Below the pieces are notes generated by a model, which worked only from the letters and a program-made list of their open reading frames with translations, made no database searches and was not told the origin of the DNA. Shown piece by piece: positions 26,771 through 35,317 of a stretch of DNA of 64,000 bases. The translations under genes and the position numbers were made by a program. The first letter of the stretch is position 1. Each line of letters opens with the position of its first letter. Source of the DNA: an uncultured Verrucomicrobiota bacterium (GTDB taxonomy: Bacteria; Verrucomicrobiota; Verrucomicrobiia; Verrucomicrobiales; DEV007); the NCBI GenBank assembly GCA_902589825.1, contig CACIUL010000001.1:83916-147915 (forward strand). The letters run 5' to 3'.

Positions 26771-27760
26771 TTACCTGGGTGTCCCTGCCGGGATAATCTT
26801 CAATTTATCCTCCAAATCCAATTTAAGGAAAGAATTATGGAATTGCCTGAGAAGATTTTCCGGGGAAGCCCCGAAATTTCTTCGGAAAGAGCCCTCAAAT
26901 CCCATTTTATTGAGATCTTGATGGAACCCCTTTCGGTAGGCGTTCTCGCCGGACTTGTGGACAAGGAAGGCAATAAACCAGGCGCCAAGGTCATAGGCGA
27001 TCCTGGCCCGTGGGCCATAAGGAATATCACTGATATTTTCCCCGTCCCTGAGATCTTTCAGTGAGCCGAGCTTGCGCCGCATCATTTCCCTCAGGTAAGT
27101 CGGACGGACACCAGGTTGCCTTGAGTAGAGCAACTGTGCCATATACTCGGCACCGCCTTCGCCCCACCAGGGATTCTTTTGACCGAGCCTTTCCCGCTCG
27201 GCTTCATTCCTGCTGTGGATATGCGCATGCTGGTAGACATGGAAATATTCATGAAGGACGACGGGCTTGTAATCATCCTCATCAGGCCCCGGGAACTTGC
27301 CTGACATGGTGATGATGAATCCTGACCACTGGCTGTGCTCATTTCTGCGCGTGTTTAAACCTGCATTTCCACTCCTTGCATAGGAAACAAAATTATGACT
27401 CCTGTTTAGGCAATGCCGTATACTGGTTGTCGGGTCCTTTTGCTTGCGAATATCACAATATCGCTTGTCCAGTTCTGCTGCTGCCTGTTCATCTTGCCCA
27501 ACGACCCAGAATTCAAGTGGGCCGTAATTGCCCCAGGCGCTGGCAGCGATTTGATACCATTTTTTCGTGAGTTTTACCTGTGAGTCGGCAACGTCGCTTG
27601 CAGCATAAAACGCAGCCTCTTTTCGCGTAGTTTTTCCCCAACGATCTTTTTCCACAGGGGATTTCTGGGCGCAGTCTGTCTTCCCGGAAACTGAATGCTC
27701 AACAGAATGCGAATGTCCCGTGAGAAGAACCCAAAGGGAGAGCAGGAGAATGGGTTTCAT
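26771..27760 (-). CDS. putative HExxH metallopeptidase-like protein (HEYFH family, copy A)
   Basis: About 329 residues from ATG 27760 (MKPILLLSLWVLLTGHSHS, signal peptide). 'VVLHEYFHVYQHAH' near residue 169 is an HExxH zinc motif. 'WWGEGGAEYMAQLL', 26 residues further, supplies a Glu in the position of a gluzincin third ligand. 'WGNYGPLEFWVVGQ' upstream and 'YDLGAWFIAFLVHKSGENAYRKGF' downstream are shared with the lipoprotein at 40118-41131, so the two define one family. I do not recognise a named peptidase family. The gene begins 49 nt after the NIPSNAP gene and ends 5 nt before the PQQ propeller. Confidence 0.75.
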   Translation of the reverse strand: MKPILLLSLWVLLTGHSHSVEHSVSGKTDCAQKSPVEKDRWGKTTRKEAAFYAASDVADSQVKLTKKWYQIAASAWGNYGPLEFWVVGQDEQAAAELDKRYCDIRKQKDPTTSIRHCLNRSHNFVSYARSGNAGLNTRRNEHSQWSGFIITMSGKFPGPDEDDYKPVVLHEYFHVYQHAHIHSRNEAERERLGQKNPWWGEGGAEYMAQLLYSRQPGVRPTYLREMMRRKLGSLKDLRDGENISDIPYGPRARIAYDLGAWFIAFLVHKSGENAYRKGFHQDLNKMGFEGSFRRNFGASPENLLRQFHNSFLKLDLEDKLKIIPAGTPR

Positions 27761-27809
27761 TGCCCGGCCGGCAGTGCTCGCAGTATTTTCTTCTGTCTGG
27801 ATACCCAAC

Positions 27810-28556
27810 TCACTTAATCGGAGAGTAATCCACGGCTTTCAGAAAAACCTTGTGTGGAGCCTTTGCCAGAATCTTGCCATCCTTTACCGAGGCTGCCCTT
27901 GCCTTTTTCCATTCAGGGTCTCCGATAAAGCCTTTCCAGTTCTTTTTAGCCTGCGGCGTATTCGAGTGGGAAATGATATAGATCAGGGTATTGGATTTGC
28001 CCTTGTTTTCGTCCGTGGGGGTCCAGTAGGCGATATTGGTCATGCCATGGGCTTCAAAGATGCCGCAGGTATGGTCACGGAAACGCGCGTGCAGGTTGTT
28101 CAGCCGGTCAGGAGCGGTGACGTAGGTGCGCAGTTCGAACACGCGTTCTTTTTTTGTAATAACCGATTTTATGATAGGAGAATAATCCGTCGCATTCATA
28201 AAAGTACTCTCGATCTTGGCCACGAGACGACCATTTTTGGTGGAAGCGGCATAGGCCTTTTTCCAGTCGGGATCATTGAGAAACGCTTTAAACGATTTTG
28301 CATGAGTCGACCGATTGGGTGAACTAATGACATAGATAAGGCGGTTATCGGATTTATCAGACGGCACCCAGTAACCGACATTGGTAAGCCCGTGTTTTTC
28401 AAAGAGCTTGCAGGTATGGTCCCGGAACCGGGCATTCAGGGCTTCCAGTTTACCTTCGTTGGCGGTATAAACACGCAGTTCATAACAACGGGTATCTTCT
28501 GCCCATAACGCTGTCATACTGAGGAGCAAAGTGAAGAGGAGAATAATGTGTTTCAT
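27810..28556 (-). CDS. exported protein with two NIPSNAP domains
   Basis: 248 residues: a signal peptide (1-19, ALWA), then two tandem copies of about 110 residues. The first starts 'RCYELRVYTANEGKLEALNARFRDHT' and the second 'RVFELRTYVTAPDRLNNLHARFRDHT'; both continue 'HG[LM]TN[VI][GA]YW' and 'DPEWKKA'. NIPSNAP is a ferredoxin-like dimeric alpha/beta-barrel fold, so one chain carrying two domains can form a full barrel alone. Exported NIPSNAP proteins are frequent beside ThuA and oxidoreductase genes in planctomycetes, but no reaction is proven. It heads a tight group with the HEYFH protein and PQQ propeller. Confidence 0.85.
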   Translation of the reverse strand: MKHIILLFTLLLSMTALWAEDTRCYELRVYTANEGKLEALNARFRDHTCKLFEKHGLTNVGYWVPSDKSDNRLIYVISSPNRSTHAKSFKAFLNDPDWKKAYAASTKNGRLVAKIESTFMNATDYSPIIKSVITKKERVFELRTYVTAPDRLNNLHARFRDHTCGIFEAHGMTNIAYWTPTDENKGKSNTLIYIISHSNTPQAKKNWKGFIGDPEWKKARAASVKDGKILAKAPHKVFLKAVDYSPIK

Positions 28557-28590
28557 GTGTGTAAGGATGTTGAACGATCGGCTGCCAAAG

Positions 28591-28610
28591 GCAACCTAAA
28601 AGCAGGTTGC
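28591..28610 (-). terminator. 7-bp hairpin between pectate-lyase-like and NIPSNAP genes
   Basis: GCAACCT and AGGTTGC flank a 6-base loop, inside the 154-bp gap between the upstream lyase-like gene and the NIPSNAP gene. No T-run follows on the minus strand. It could be a factor-dependent terminator, an RNA-processing site or an attenuator. Confidence 0.35.
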
Positions 28611-28710
28611 GGCCTGTTGTTTAGATCGCATTCCGGAACTCATTTCGCTCCTTTTGACCGGCTGTAATATAAGGGTGATGCGACTAATCTCTGCCGGCTG
28701 TCGTTTTTTT

Positions 28711-30084
28711 CTAATGCGTAAGGCTGTTAAGGTAATCTTCAAGATTTGTGAAACCGTCATGATCCCGGTCCTTGTTTCTGTCTGAGGGGTCATTGGGGTT
28801 AAGGCCTTGCTTGTGTTCCCATGCATCAGGCATACCGTCACGATCTGCGTCAAAGCCTGCAGGGCGCGAGACCGGTGCATACATGTCCCAGCCTCCTACG
28901 TCCTTTTGCGAGTCGATTATTTTACCGGTTTTATTGATGATGCTTTTGATGAGGCGCTCATCAACGGTGTCACGTACCAACGAACAACCGCTTTTCTTCA
29001 GGCATGACTCGTATGCCTCTTTGGCCGATTCGATTTTTGTCAGCTTGTAATTTCCAGCATCAAAGCGTTTTTCAGCCTCAAAAAATTCCCGGGTCGTGCT
29101 CTTATATTTCCCGGAAGCGATGTAATTCATGCTTGTGTAGTTGTCCTGGTTGAATTTTTCCGGCAATCCATCGAAAAAATTTCCGGAAAAATGCCCGCGA
29201 GAGATGGGTGTCTGTTCCTGCGATTTGAATTGAAGGGGGTGCCCGGATTTCGAGTTAGGTCCGGCCCTGTAGTAATTATTGAGTAGATTGAATTGCTCAC
29301 CTGATATGTTCTGTCCTCCGGACCAATTGTAATTTACGTTGTTGATAAACTCCATGACTTGCGGGCCTCCCGAAACCGTGGGGTGTCGATTGCGACTGGT
29401 TGCGTAGATATTATGGTGAAGGGTTGCAAAACCCTCGTTCTCCCTGAAGGACGTGCACATTGCGTGCTTGCCTTTGTTATGCAGGGAATCATGCAGCGCC
29501 TCGCTGAAAATTAACCACTGTAAAGTTGAGTGCTTGAGGCCACGAAAATCACCGTTGCCGTCAATCCCCCAACTCAGTGAAAGATGGTCGAGTATGATGT
29601 GGTCGTTGTATTCGATGGTAATACAGTCAGGGGCGGTTCCTTTAGGCTTGTTTTCATCACCGAGTCGAACTCGCAAATAGCGAACGATGACATGATTGCA
29701 GTGTTTGATCTGCAGGGCCCTGTCTGCCAGTGTGATTCCTTTACCCGGGGCACTCTGGCCTGCAATGGTAAGGTAGGATTGTTTAATGATTTTCAGGTCC
29801 GTTTTCAGGCGAATCGTGCCGCCGACATCAAAAACAATTGTGCGTGGACCTTTTATCGAATTGATACCTTCCCTGAGTGAACCAGGTCCTGAGTCCTTGA
29901 GATTGGTTACATGATAGACATCTCCCCCCCGCCCGCCTTTGGTGAACTTGCCGGCACCTTCTGCTCCGGGAAAGGCGATGGTATCACCCGCCTTGAATGG
30001 GTCTTGAATATCTTTCTCAATATTGGGGTAGATGGCAGAGCAACCGCTGCACAAAGCGATAAGAACAGGAACCGGCAGTTTCAT
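28711..30084 (-). CDS. pectate lyase superfamily protein with EF-hand/TSP3-like tail
   Basis: 457 residues. The start is supported by AGAAGG 4 nt before the ATG. The leader (MKLPVPVLIALCSGCSA) could be a lipoprotein signal with Cys15. The body is a right-handed beta-helix: 'FPGAEGAGKFTKGGRGGDVYHVTNL', 'SLREGINSIKGPRTIVFDVGGTI', 'VIVRYLRVRLGD' and 'IILDHLSLSWGIDGNGDF', which match the pectate-lyase (PL1-like) layout for uronan cleavage. The end has calcium-binding repeats, 'DADRDGMPDAWE' and 'DRDHDGFTNLEDYL', as in TSP3/dockerin-like tails. It begins 8 nt after the M6-like protease stop. Confidence 0.87.
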   Translation of the reverse strand: MKLPVPVLIALCSGCSAIYPNIEKDIQDPFKAGDTIAFPGAEGAGKFTKGGRGGDVYHVTNLKDSGPGSLREGINSIKGPRTIVFDVGGTIRLKTDLKIIKQSYLTIAGQSAPGKGITLADRALQIKHCNHVIVRYLRVRLGDENKPKGTAPDCITIEYNDHIILDHLSLSWGIDGNGDFRGLKHSTLQWLIFSEALHDSLHNKGKHAMCTSFRENEGFATLHHNIYATSRNRHPTVSGGPQVMEFINNVNYNWSGGQNISGEQFNLLNNYYRAGPNSKSGHPLQFKSQEQTPISRGHFSGNFFDGLPEKFNQDNYTSMNYIASGKYKSTTREFFEAEKRFDAGNYKLTKIESAKEAYESCLKKSGCSLVRDTVDERLIKSIINKTGKIIDSQKDVGGWDMYAPVSRPAGFDADRDGMPDAWEHKQGLNPNDPSDRNKDRDHDGFTNLEDYLNSLTH

Positions 30085-30092
30085 TTTGCCTT

Positions 30093-31187
30093 CTATTTTA
30101 CCGTCACTTCAATGAGGAAGGAACCATCAGCGTTTTGCTTCAGCACCTTCATGCTCATGGGTGCATCTTTGTGACCAAATACGTCACCGGGCTGGAAAGG
30201 AGCCTGCACTAAGTCGGTTTTAGGGTAAACAATGACCGGATTCTGTCCCGTAGCCAACGTGGCATCGACGCTGTAGACAAGCACACCAACGCTATTTTCA
30301 TCCTTATCTTGTTTCTGGATGGGTTGTGAAATCTCAACGACAAAGACCTTGCTGGGTTTGACTGGATCATCCGCGGGTATCGTGATCATCGAAACTCCGG
30401 TCGACGCATTCAATGGTGTCAGTTCAAATCGATGAGTTCCCGAGGTGATATAGGTTTTTCTGTTGGCATCGAGCCACTTAAATTTGTGGCGATGCCAGCC
30501 CAGAAAGCCGCTTGCCCGGCCAGCTGAAGACATAATATCCCAGGGGCCGGCAGGATTTTTTGGGCCTTCAACACCCCCATACGTATACAGGTCGGGTAGC
30601 CCCATCAGGTGTGCTGTTTCATGGGCGAGCACATAGGGACTGTTGCTGGAGATGTTCAGGGCCACATTGATTTTTTTCCCCCTGTAAGGAATAGCCAGAT
30701 CATCCCGTTCCCCGAAAGCGGTGTTCCCGATACGCGGCATATTGACCATGATGTAGTCGTAGGCCAGAAAATCGACTTGTGGATAGAGGTCAAATATCTC
30801 CACAAACAGTTCACGGTGTGATTCGGTTGTCTTGCTACTGTATTCTTTTGCCGACTTGGACAAGCGCCGCCAGCCATGGACATGCTCGACCTTTAAAGTC
30901 ATTTTTCCATAGGACTGTTCATGAAAAAGTTCCTGAAATTTGCCATTTCCCAGAACACCTTTGGCCCGTTCCTTGGTATTGATCTTCATTACGGCATCGG
31001 GGAAGTCAGCATAGATCATGATGGCTTTTTTCTCGCCGATGGTGCTGTCATAGATCAACGGGTCATTTGGGCCCTCGGTTTTGTAGACATCTCCCCTGGT
31101 GTCCAGGACGGGAACCTGGATTGTGGGTGACTGACAGGACATCAGAAAGACGACTGTCGGCAAAAGAAGTGTAACGGGCTTCCACAT
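30093..31187 (-). CDS. M6-like metalloprotease lipoprotein
   Basis: 364 residues from ATG 31187. The signal peptide ends with lipobox 'FLMSC', so the protein should be lipid-anchored at Cys18. 'YVLAHETAHLMGLPDLYTYGG' near residue 186 is the HExxHxxGxxD zinc motif of M6/immune-inhibitor-A-type metzincins. It is followed by a Met-turn candidate 'PWDIMSSAG', which matches the family's 'WDIMSxG' signature. C-terminal beta strands follow ('DVFGHKDAPMSMKVL'). It probably cleaves proteins or processes cell-surface enzymes. It is placed between ThuA (62 nt upstream) and the pectate-lyase-like gene (8 nt downstream). Confidence 0.88.
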   Translation of the reverse strand: MWKPVTLLLPTVVFLMSCQSPTIQVPVLDTRGDVYKTEGPNDPLIYDSTIGEKKAIMIYADFPDAVMKINTKERAKGVLGNGKFQELFHEQSYGKMTLKVEHVHGWRRLSKSAKEYSSKTTESHRELFVEIFDLYPQVDFLAYDYIMVNMPRIGNTAFGERDDLAIPYRGKKINVALNISSNSPYVLAHETAHLMGLPDLYTYGGVEGPKNPAGPWDIMSSAGRASGFLGWHRHKFKWLDANRKTYITSGTHRFELTPLNASTGVSMITIPADDPVKPSKVFVVEISQPIQKQDKDENSVGVLVYSVDATLATGQNPVIVYPKTDLVQAPFQPGDVFGHKDAPMSMKVLKQNADGSFLIEVTVK

Positions 31188-31249
31188 CATCTTGGATATT
31201 CGAGGAGCAAAGCCGGTAACGGTCGCATGGCTCCCAATAGATCAGTTTT

Positions 31250-32203
31250 TTATTTTCTGCGGTTTCTGTAGTTCATCATCTTGTCGGTTGTGCCGACAAG
31301 CCCATCTTCATTGGTAATGCCTTGGAAAACCAGTGGCATAAAGGGCGCCGGGTCTTCCTTTAGGCACCACGCGATGCCCCGCAAGAGGATGAGCCGATAC
31401 ATCGGGTCAAAATACGTATAGGTGTAGTGGCCTGTGGTGGTACCGAATACCCTGCCCTTGCCGGAGGTGTAGGTCCAGAAGGCTTCACTTCGGGCGCCCT
31501 TGCTTTTCAGGATGTCCGCAAAGGGAGTGTCATCCCTATTGGACTGAGGGGCAATGGTGCCGATAACCTCGACATTTTCTGCCTGCAGCAGGCTCCAGTA
31601 GGACTCATCATTGAGCCGGACAGACTTTGGAAGCCCGGCGAAGGCCGGGTGCTCGGTTTTCAGAAACAACGGGTGGTCATGAGAGAATTTCCCCCAATGT
31701 GAATTCCTGTTTCCCTGCCAGGAACAACCGATGCATCCTGCCAGCTTCTTTGCCCGGTCAACCGGCCGCATAATACAGGACTCATGAATGGAGACGACAT
31801 TGCCCCCACGATTGACAAAAGCCTGGTACATCGCCAACTGCTCGTCAGTTAAATCCGGAAGGTGGAGGAATTGAATCATCAGGTCTGCCCGGTCAAATTG
31901 CTCCTGTGAAGGGAACAGGTAGGCTTCTTCCACGGTTACGCGGGGAATACCTTTTAGCATGGGGACGAACAGTTCCTTGATGCGGATGTAGTCATGTTCT
32001 CCCCCACCGTGATCCTCTGGGCCAAAGAGCCAGAGGATCCGCACGTCCCGGCTCAGCTTGGCATCTTTCCATTTACCCGTGTATTGCATGACCTGCTCTT
32101 TTGGAATTGGCTTGTTGGGCTGTGGGGCAGTCCGTTGTCCGCGATCAGCGGCAACCAGCAGGCCGACTGAAGTAATCAGGGAAATCAGGAGTAATTTTTT
32201 CAT
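31250..32203 (-). CDS. ThuA-like exported protein
   Basis: 317 residues with a signal peptide (1-19, LLVAA). 'VRILWLFGPEDHGGGEHDY' and 'VNRGGNVVSIHESCIM' match the ThuA fold, a class-I glutamine-amidotransferase-like alpha/beta domain. 'GKGRVFGTTTGHYTYTYFDPMYRLILLRGIAWCLKE' is the family's diagnostic C-terminal block. ThuA is linked to oxidation or keto-sugar metabolism (trehalose utilisation in rhizobia), but its reaction is not established; exported forms are common near DUF1080 and Gfo/Idh genes. It is the first gene of the long minus-strand run, divergent from the propeller at 32411, and an AGGT lies 12 nt before its start. Confidence 0.88.
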   Translation of the reverse strand: MKKLLLISLITSVGLLVAADRGQRTAPQPNKPIPKEQVMQYTGKWKDAKLSRDVRILWLFGPEDHGGGEHDYIRIKELFVPMLKGIPRVTVEEAYLFPSQEQFDRADLMIQFLHLPDLTDEQLAMYQAFVNRGGNVVSIHESCIMRPVDRAKKLAGCIGCSWQGNRNSHWGKFSHDHPLFLKTEHPAFAGLPKSVRLNDESYWSLLQAENVEVIGTIAPQSNRDDTPFADILKSKGARSEAFWTYTSGKGRVFGTTTGHYTYTYFDPMYRLILLRGIAWCLKEDPAPFMPLVFQGITNEDGLVGTTDKMMNYRNRRK

Positions 32204-32410
32204 AAATTTTTACGACCTGCAATCCTAGCCCGGCATTCTTATTCAGGGAAGGCATAAAAAACTCGCAGGATGGAGAATTAAACGGGGGGGCTTATTTCCT
32301 TATGTGTCATGGTTTCTTCAGCCCTAGTTCATTACAATGAACACTATTTATTCATATTGACTAAACCTGAAGGCCTCGACATCCACCCCTTTGGCATTCA
32401 TACTTCCCTC

Positions 32411-33649
32411 ATGAAATTTACTGTTCTCTTTCTTTCTCTTCTTTCATTTGTGACCATCCAGTTTGGGTTGAAGGCCAAAGCCGGTGACTGGCCTCAATGG
32501 CGTGGCTCTGATCGTGATGGAATATCCAAGGAGAAAGGCCTCCTTGAAAAGTGGCCGGAAGGTGGGCCAACCCTGGCCTGGAAAGCCACTGGTCTTGGAG
32601 TCGGTTTTTCCAGCGTCGCAGTTTCTAAAGGGGTCATCTATACCCTTGGTGATCTTGAAGATGGAAGCTGTGTTATTGCACTCAGTGAGAAAGATGGGAC
32701 CCTTATTTGGAAATCGAGGATTGGTGCTGCCGGGGGGCATAAGGGGTATCCCGGCACACGTAGCACTCCCACTGTGGATGGCGGTCAAGTCTTTGCTCTT
32801 AACCAGCATTCCGACATTGCCTGTGTGGATGCAGTATCCGGGAAACTTCTGTGGAAAAAGAATCTGGTCACTGATTTTGGCGGCAAGATGATGTCAGGGT
32901 GGAAATACAGTGAATCCCCTTTGGTGGATGAAGACAGAGTCATTTGCACGCCTGGCGGCAAGGATGGAACGCTGGTGGCACTCGGCCGGAAGACAGGTGC
33001 CAAGCTTTGGCAGACCAGTGAGTGGACCGATGCTGCCGGATATTCATCAGTTGTGGTTGCCACGATTCACGGTGTCCGCCAATACATCCAACTCACCGGG
33101 GCAAGCGTTGCGGGCGTTGACCCAGAAACCGGCAAAGTCCTTTGGAAAGCGGCGCGCCCGGGTCGCACTGCTGTTATCACGACCCCGGTCATTGACGGTG
33201 ATGTTGTGTTTGTGACTTCAGGATACGGGGTGGGCTGTAACGGGTTTCGTATTACCAAAGAAGGTTCAGATTGGTCGACTCAGGAAATCTATGCGAACAC
33301 CAACCTTGCCAATCACCATGGGGGTGTTGTACTGGTCGATGGCCACGTTTACGGATCAACAGGAGGAACCTTCCGCTGTGTTGCCATCAAGAGCGGTGAG
33401 GAAGTATTCAAGGAGCGCAGCGTGGGCAAGGGTGCCACCCTGTATGCCGGCGGGCGCTTTATCCTGCGCAGTGAGAAGGGACCGGTGGCCCTGATTGAGG
33501 CTACGCCTGAGGGCATGAAGGAAATCAGCCAATTCGAGCAGCCTGACCGGAGCAGCGCCAGAGCATGGCCTCATCCGGTCGTGGCAAACGGCAAGCTATA
33601 CCTCCGTGACCAGAACATTCTGCTGAGTTACTCCGTGACGGAGAAGTAG
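32411..33649 (+). CDS. exported PQQ-like beta-propeller protein
   Basis: 412 residues from ATG 32411 (MKFTVLFLSLLSFVTIQFG, signal peptide). The frame extends to 32309, but that extension would bury the signal. 'DWPQWRGSDRDGISKE' is the classic opening of PQQ-binding-like repeat propellers. Blades such as 'VIALSEKDGTLIWKSRI', 'CVDAVSGKLLWKKNL', 'VALGRKTGAKLWQT' and 'GVDPETGKVLWKAARPG' show seven to eight copies of the W-motif. A single gene on the plus strand between two minus-strand runs, divergent from ThuA. It is probably a secreted binding or scaffold protein rather than a dehydrogenase, since no cytochrome or Ca/PQQ catalytic Asp region can be recognised. Confidence 0.84.
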   Translation: MKFTVLFLSLLSFVTIQFGLKAKAGDWPQWRGSDRDGISKEKGLLEKWPEGGPTLAWKATGLGVGFSSVAVSKGVIYTLGDLEDGSCVIALSEKDGTLIWKSRIGAAGGHKGYPGTRSTPTVDGGQVFALNQHSDIACVDAVSGKLLWKKNLVTDFGGKMMSGWKYSESPLVDEDRVICTPGGKDGTLVALGRKTGAKLWQTSEWTDAAGYSSVVVATIHGVRQYIQLTGASVAGVDPETGKVLWKAARPGRTAVITTPVIDGDVVFVTSGYGVGCNGFRITKEGSDWSTQEIYANTNLANHHGGVVLVDGHVYGSTGGTFRCVAIKSGEEVFKERSVGKGATLYAGGRFILRSEKGPVALIEATPEGMKEISQFEQPDRSSARAWPHPVVANGKLYLRDQNILLSYSVTEK

Positions 33650-33735
33650 GCTTTTTGCCTGCCGCTATCCCGATTCAGAGGAGTTCATATTGTTCTGATC
33701 TCAATCCTACTCTTCTCCCTGATTGCCAAGAAGGG

Positions 33736-35313
33736 TTATTTGTTTTTCCCGGGCTTTTTCGGTGTCTTTTTCTTTTTCCTTTCCCGGTAGAGGGGAACCG
33801 GAAGATTGTCATCGGGCTGATTCCAGAAGCGGTAGGGATCATCATGTTTGCGCATCTCAGTCAGGAGTAATTTCTGCATTTCCTTGAGTTTAGCGGCACA
33901 GGCCGGATCGCCGGCAAGGTTGACCTGACGGGGCTTTGGGTTTGCTCCGCTTAATGCTTTTACTGCGGGCGCATGATGTTCTTTCATGAACTCGTGGGGA
34001 TTGTCCTTGAGGTTGAAGAGCTGGATATGCTTCACCCCGGTCTTGTCCGCCTGATACTGGGTGAGTTTCCAGTCTCCCTTACGGACGCAACGCGAACCTG
34101 GACGGCCTCCGCCGCAATAAACCCCGTGCACGACTTCGCGGACTACCTGCTTTTCGCCTTCCAATACCGGGCGAAAGCTGATGCCCTCCGATGTAGCGGG
34201 TGCCTTGATGCCGGCAAGGTCACAGGCCGTGCTCAGGAAATCCAGCAGGTAGATGTTGCCGGTGGCCCTTGTTCCGGCCTTGATCCCTGGTCCCATGACG
34301 ATAAAGGGGACACGCCAGGTGTGTTCATACAGGTTTTGCTTGCCCTGTAAACCGTGGCGGCCAATAGCCATTCCGTGGTCGGCGGTATAGATGACGTAGG
34401 TATTATCCAGTTCCCCCATGGCTTCGAGCTTTGCCAGCACCCGGCCAACCTGAATGTCAATATTCTCACTGCAGGCAAACTGCCGGCCGATTTCATTGCG
34501 AATGGTTTGCTCATCGCGGCGTTTCCAGACACCCTTCACTCCCACTTCATCGCGGACGCTGGTGTGCCCGTGGTCGAAAGGGTGCTCGGGAAGGTAGTTG
34601 ACCGGCAGGGGAGGTTGCTTTGGGTTGGCAGGCGGGATGCTCTCCTTGTCCGTGTGGTTGATCGCACCATATTTTTTCAGGAGTTCGGGTTTTCCATCCC
34701 GGACATCATGCGGGTGAGAGAAACCAAAATAGATCAGGAAGGGATCGGTGTCCTTGGAGCTCTCGCGCTCATTGAGGTAATCAAGAACCTGATCGGCATG
34801 CCAGGCACTTCCCCGTTCATCGGTGCCACCGCGCCGGGTTCCGTCACGGCGAACCTGGAAAAGCTTGTTGGCGGCCTCATAACTGTTGCCGTTCTTGCAG
34901 GTGCGCATGGTGTCGTAACCGGCCCGGTTGAACACTGCAGGCAGTGTGTGTTTTACCAAATCAGTAGGAACCATTTTTGGATTATTGACGTGCGGGTTCA
35001 TGATGCGCCCCGCCTTGTCTGGGATATGCCAGACGGTCCGCCCACTCATGATCATGTGGCGTGAGGCGGTGCACACGCCACCCACCCAGGAGCCCATCTG
35101 GTAGGCACCATCAATGACCATGCCTTCACTGGCCAGCTTCTCAATGACCGGGGAGTCCAGAGTGCTGCGCGGGTTGTAGAATTTGAAGTCAAACGGGGCC
35201 TGGTCATCGGCAATGATGAAAAGGATGTTGGGGCGCTTGTTTTTATCTTGGCCAAATGCAGGGGCACAAACGGAAACTATGATCGTGAGTATTAATTTGG
35301 GTATGCTCTTCAT
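33736..35313 (-). CDS. formylglycine-type sulfatase (CTASR), Lys-rich tail
   Basis: 525 residues from ATG 35313 (MKSIPKLILTIIVSVCAPAFG), preceded by AGGA with short spacing; an upstream start at 35415 is not credible. 'NILFIIADDQAPFDFKFYN' gives Asp36/37. The active-site motif is 'GGVCTASRHMIMSGRTVWH' with Cys81 in the C-x-A-x-R variant. Long identical stretches with the sulfatase at 22355-23848 ('PAVFNRAGYDTMRTCKNGNSY', 'HGMAIGRHGLQGKQNLYEHTWRVP') show paralogy. The C-terminal extension ends RKKKKTPKKPGKNK. Its gene starts 4 nt after the CTPTR sulfatase stop, so the two should be translated together. Confidence 0.92.
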   Translation of the reverse strand: MKSIPKLILTIIVSVCAPAFGQDKNKRPNILFIIADDQAPFDFKFYNPRSTLDSPVIEKLASEGMVIDGAYQMGSWVGGVCTASRHMIMSGRTVWHIPDKAGRIMNPHVNNPKMVPTDLVKHTLPAVFNRAGYDTMRTCKNGNSYEAANKLFQVRRDGTRRGGTDERGSAWHADQVLDYLNERESSKDTDPFLIYFGFSHPHDVRDGKPELLKKYGAINHTDKESIPPANPKQPPLPVNYLPEHPFDHGHTSVRDEVGVKGVWKRRDEQTIRNEIGRQFACSENIDIQVGRVLAKLEAMGELDNTYVIYTADHGMAIGRHGLQGKQNLYEHTWRVPFIVMGPGIKAGTRATGNIYLLDFLSTACDLAGIKAPATSEGISFRPVLEGEKQVVREVVHGVYCGGGRPGSRCVRKGDWKLTQYQADKTGVKHIQLFNLKDNPHEFMKEHHAPAVKALSGANPKPRQVNLAGDPACAAKLKEMQKLLLTEMRKHDDPYRFWNQPDDNLPVPLYRERKKKKTPKKPGKNK

Positions 35314-35317
35314 GATC

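Noticed and set aside
32357..32362. TTGACT as a -35 box before the 32411 propeller gene
   Set aside because: No acceptable -10 element lies 15-19 bp downstream.
32309..32410. Upstream extension of the PQQ-propeller frame
   Set aside because: The extra 34 residues would bury a clean signal peptide that begins at ATG 32411.
34354..35064. Plus-strand open frame of 236 codons opposite the CTASR sulfatase
   Set aside because: The sulfatase reading frame is clearly the coding one. The paralogous sulfatase at 22355 also has plus-strand shadow frames at corresponding sites.
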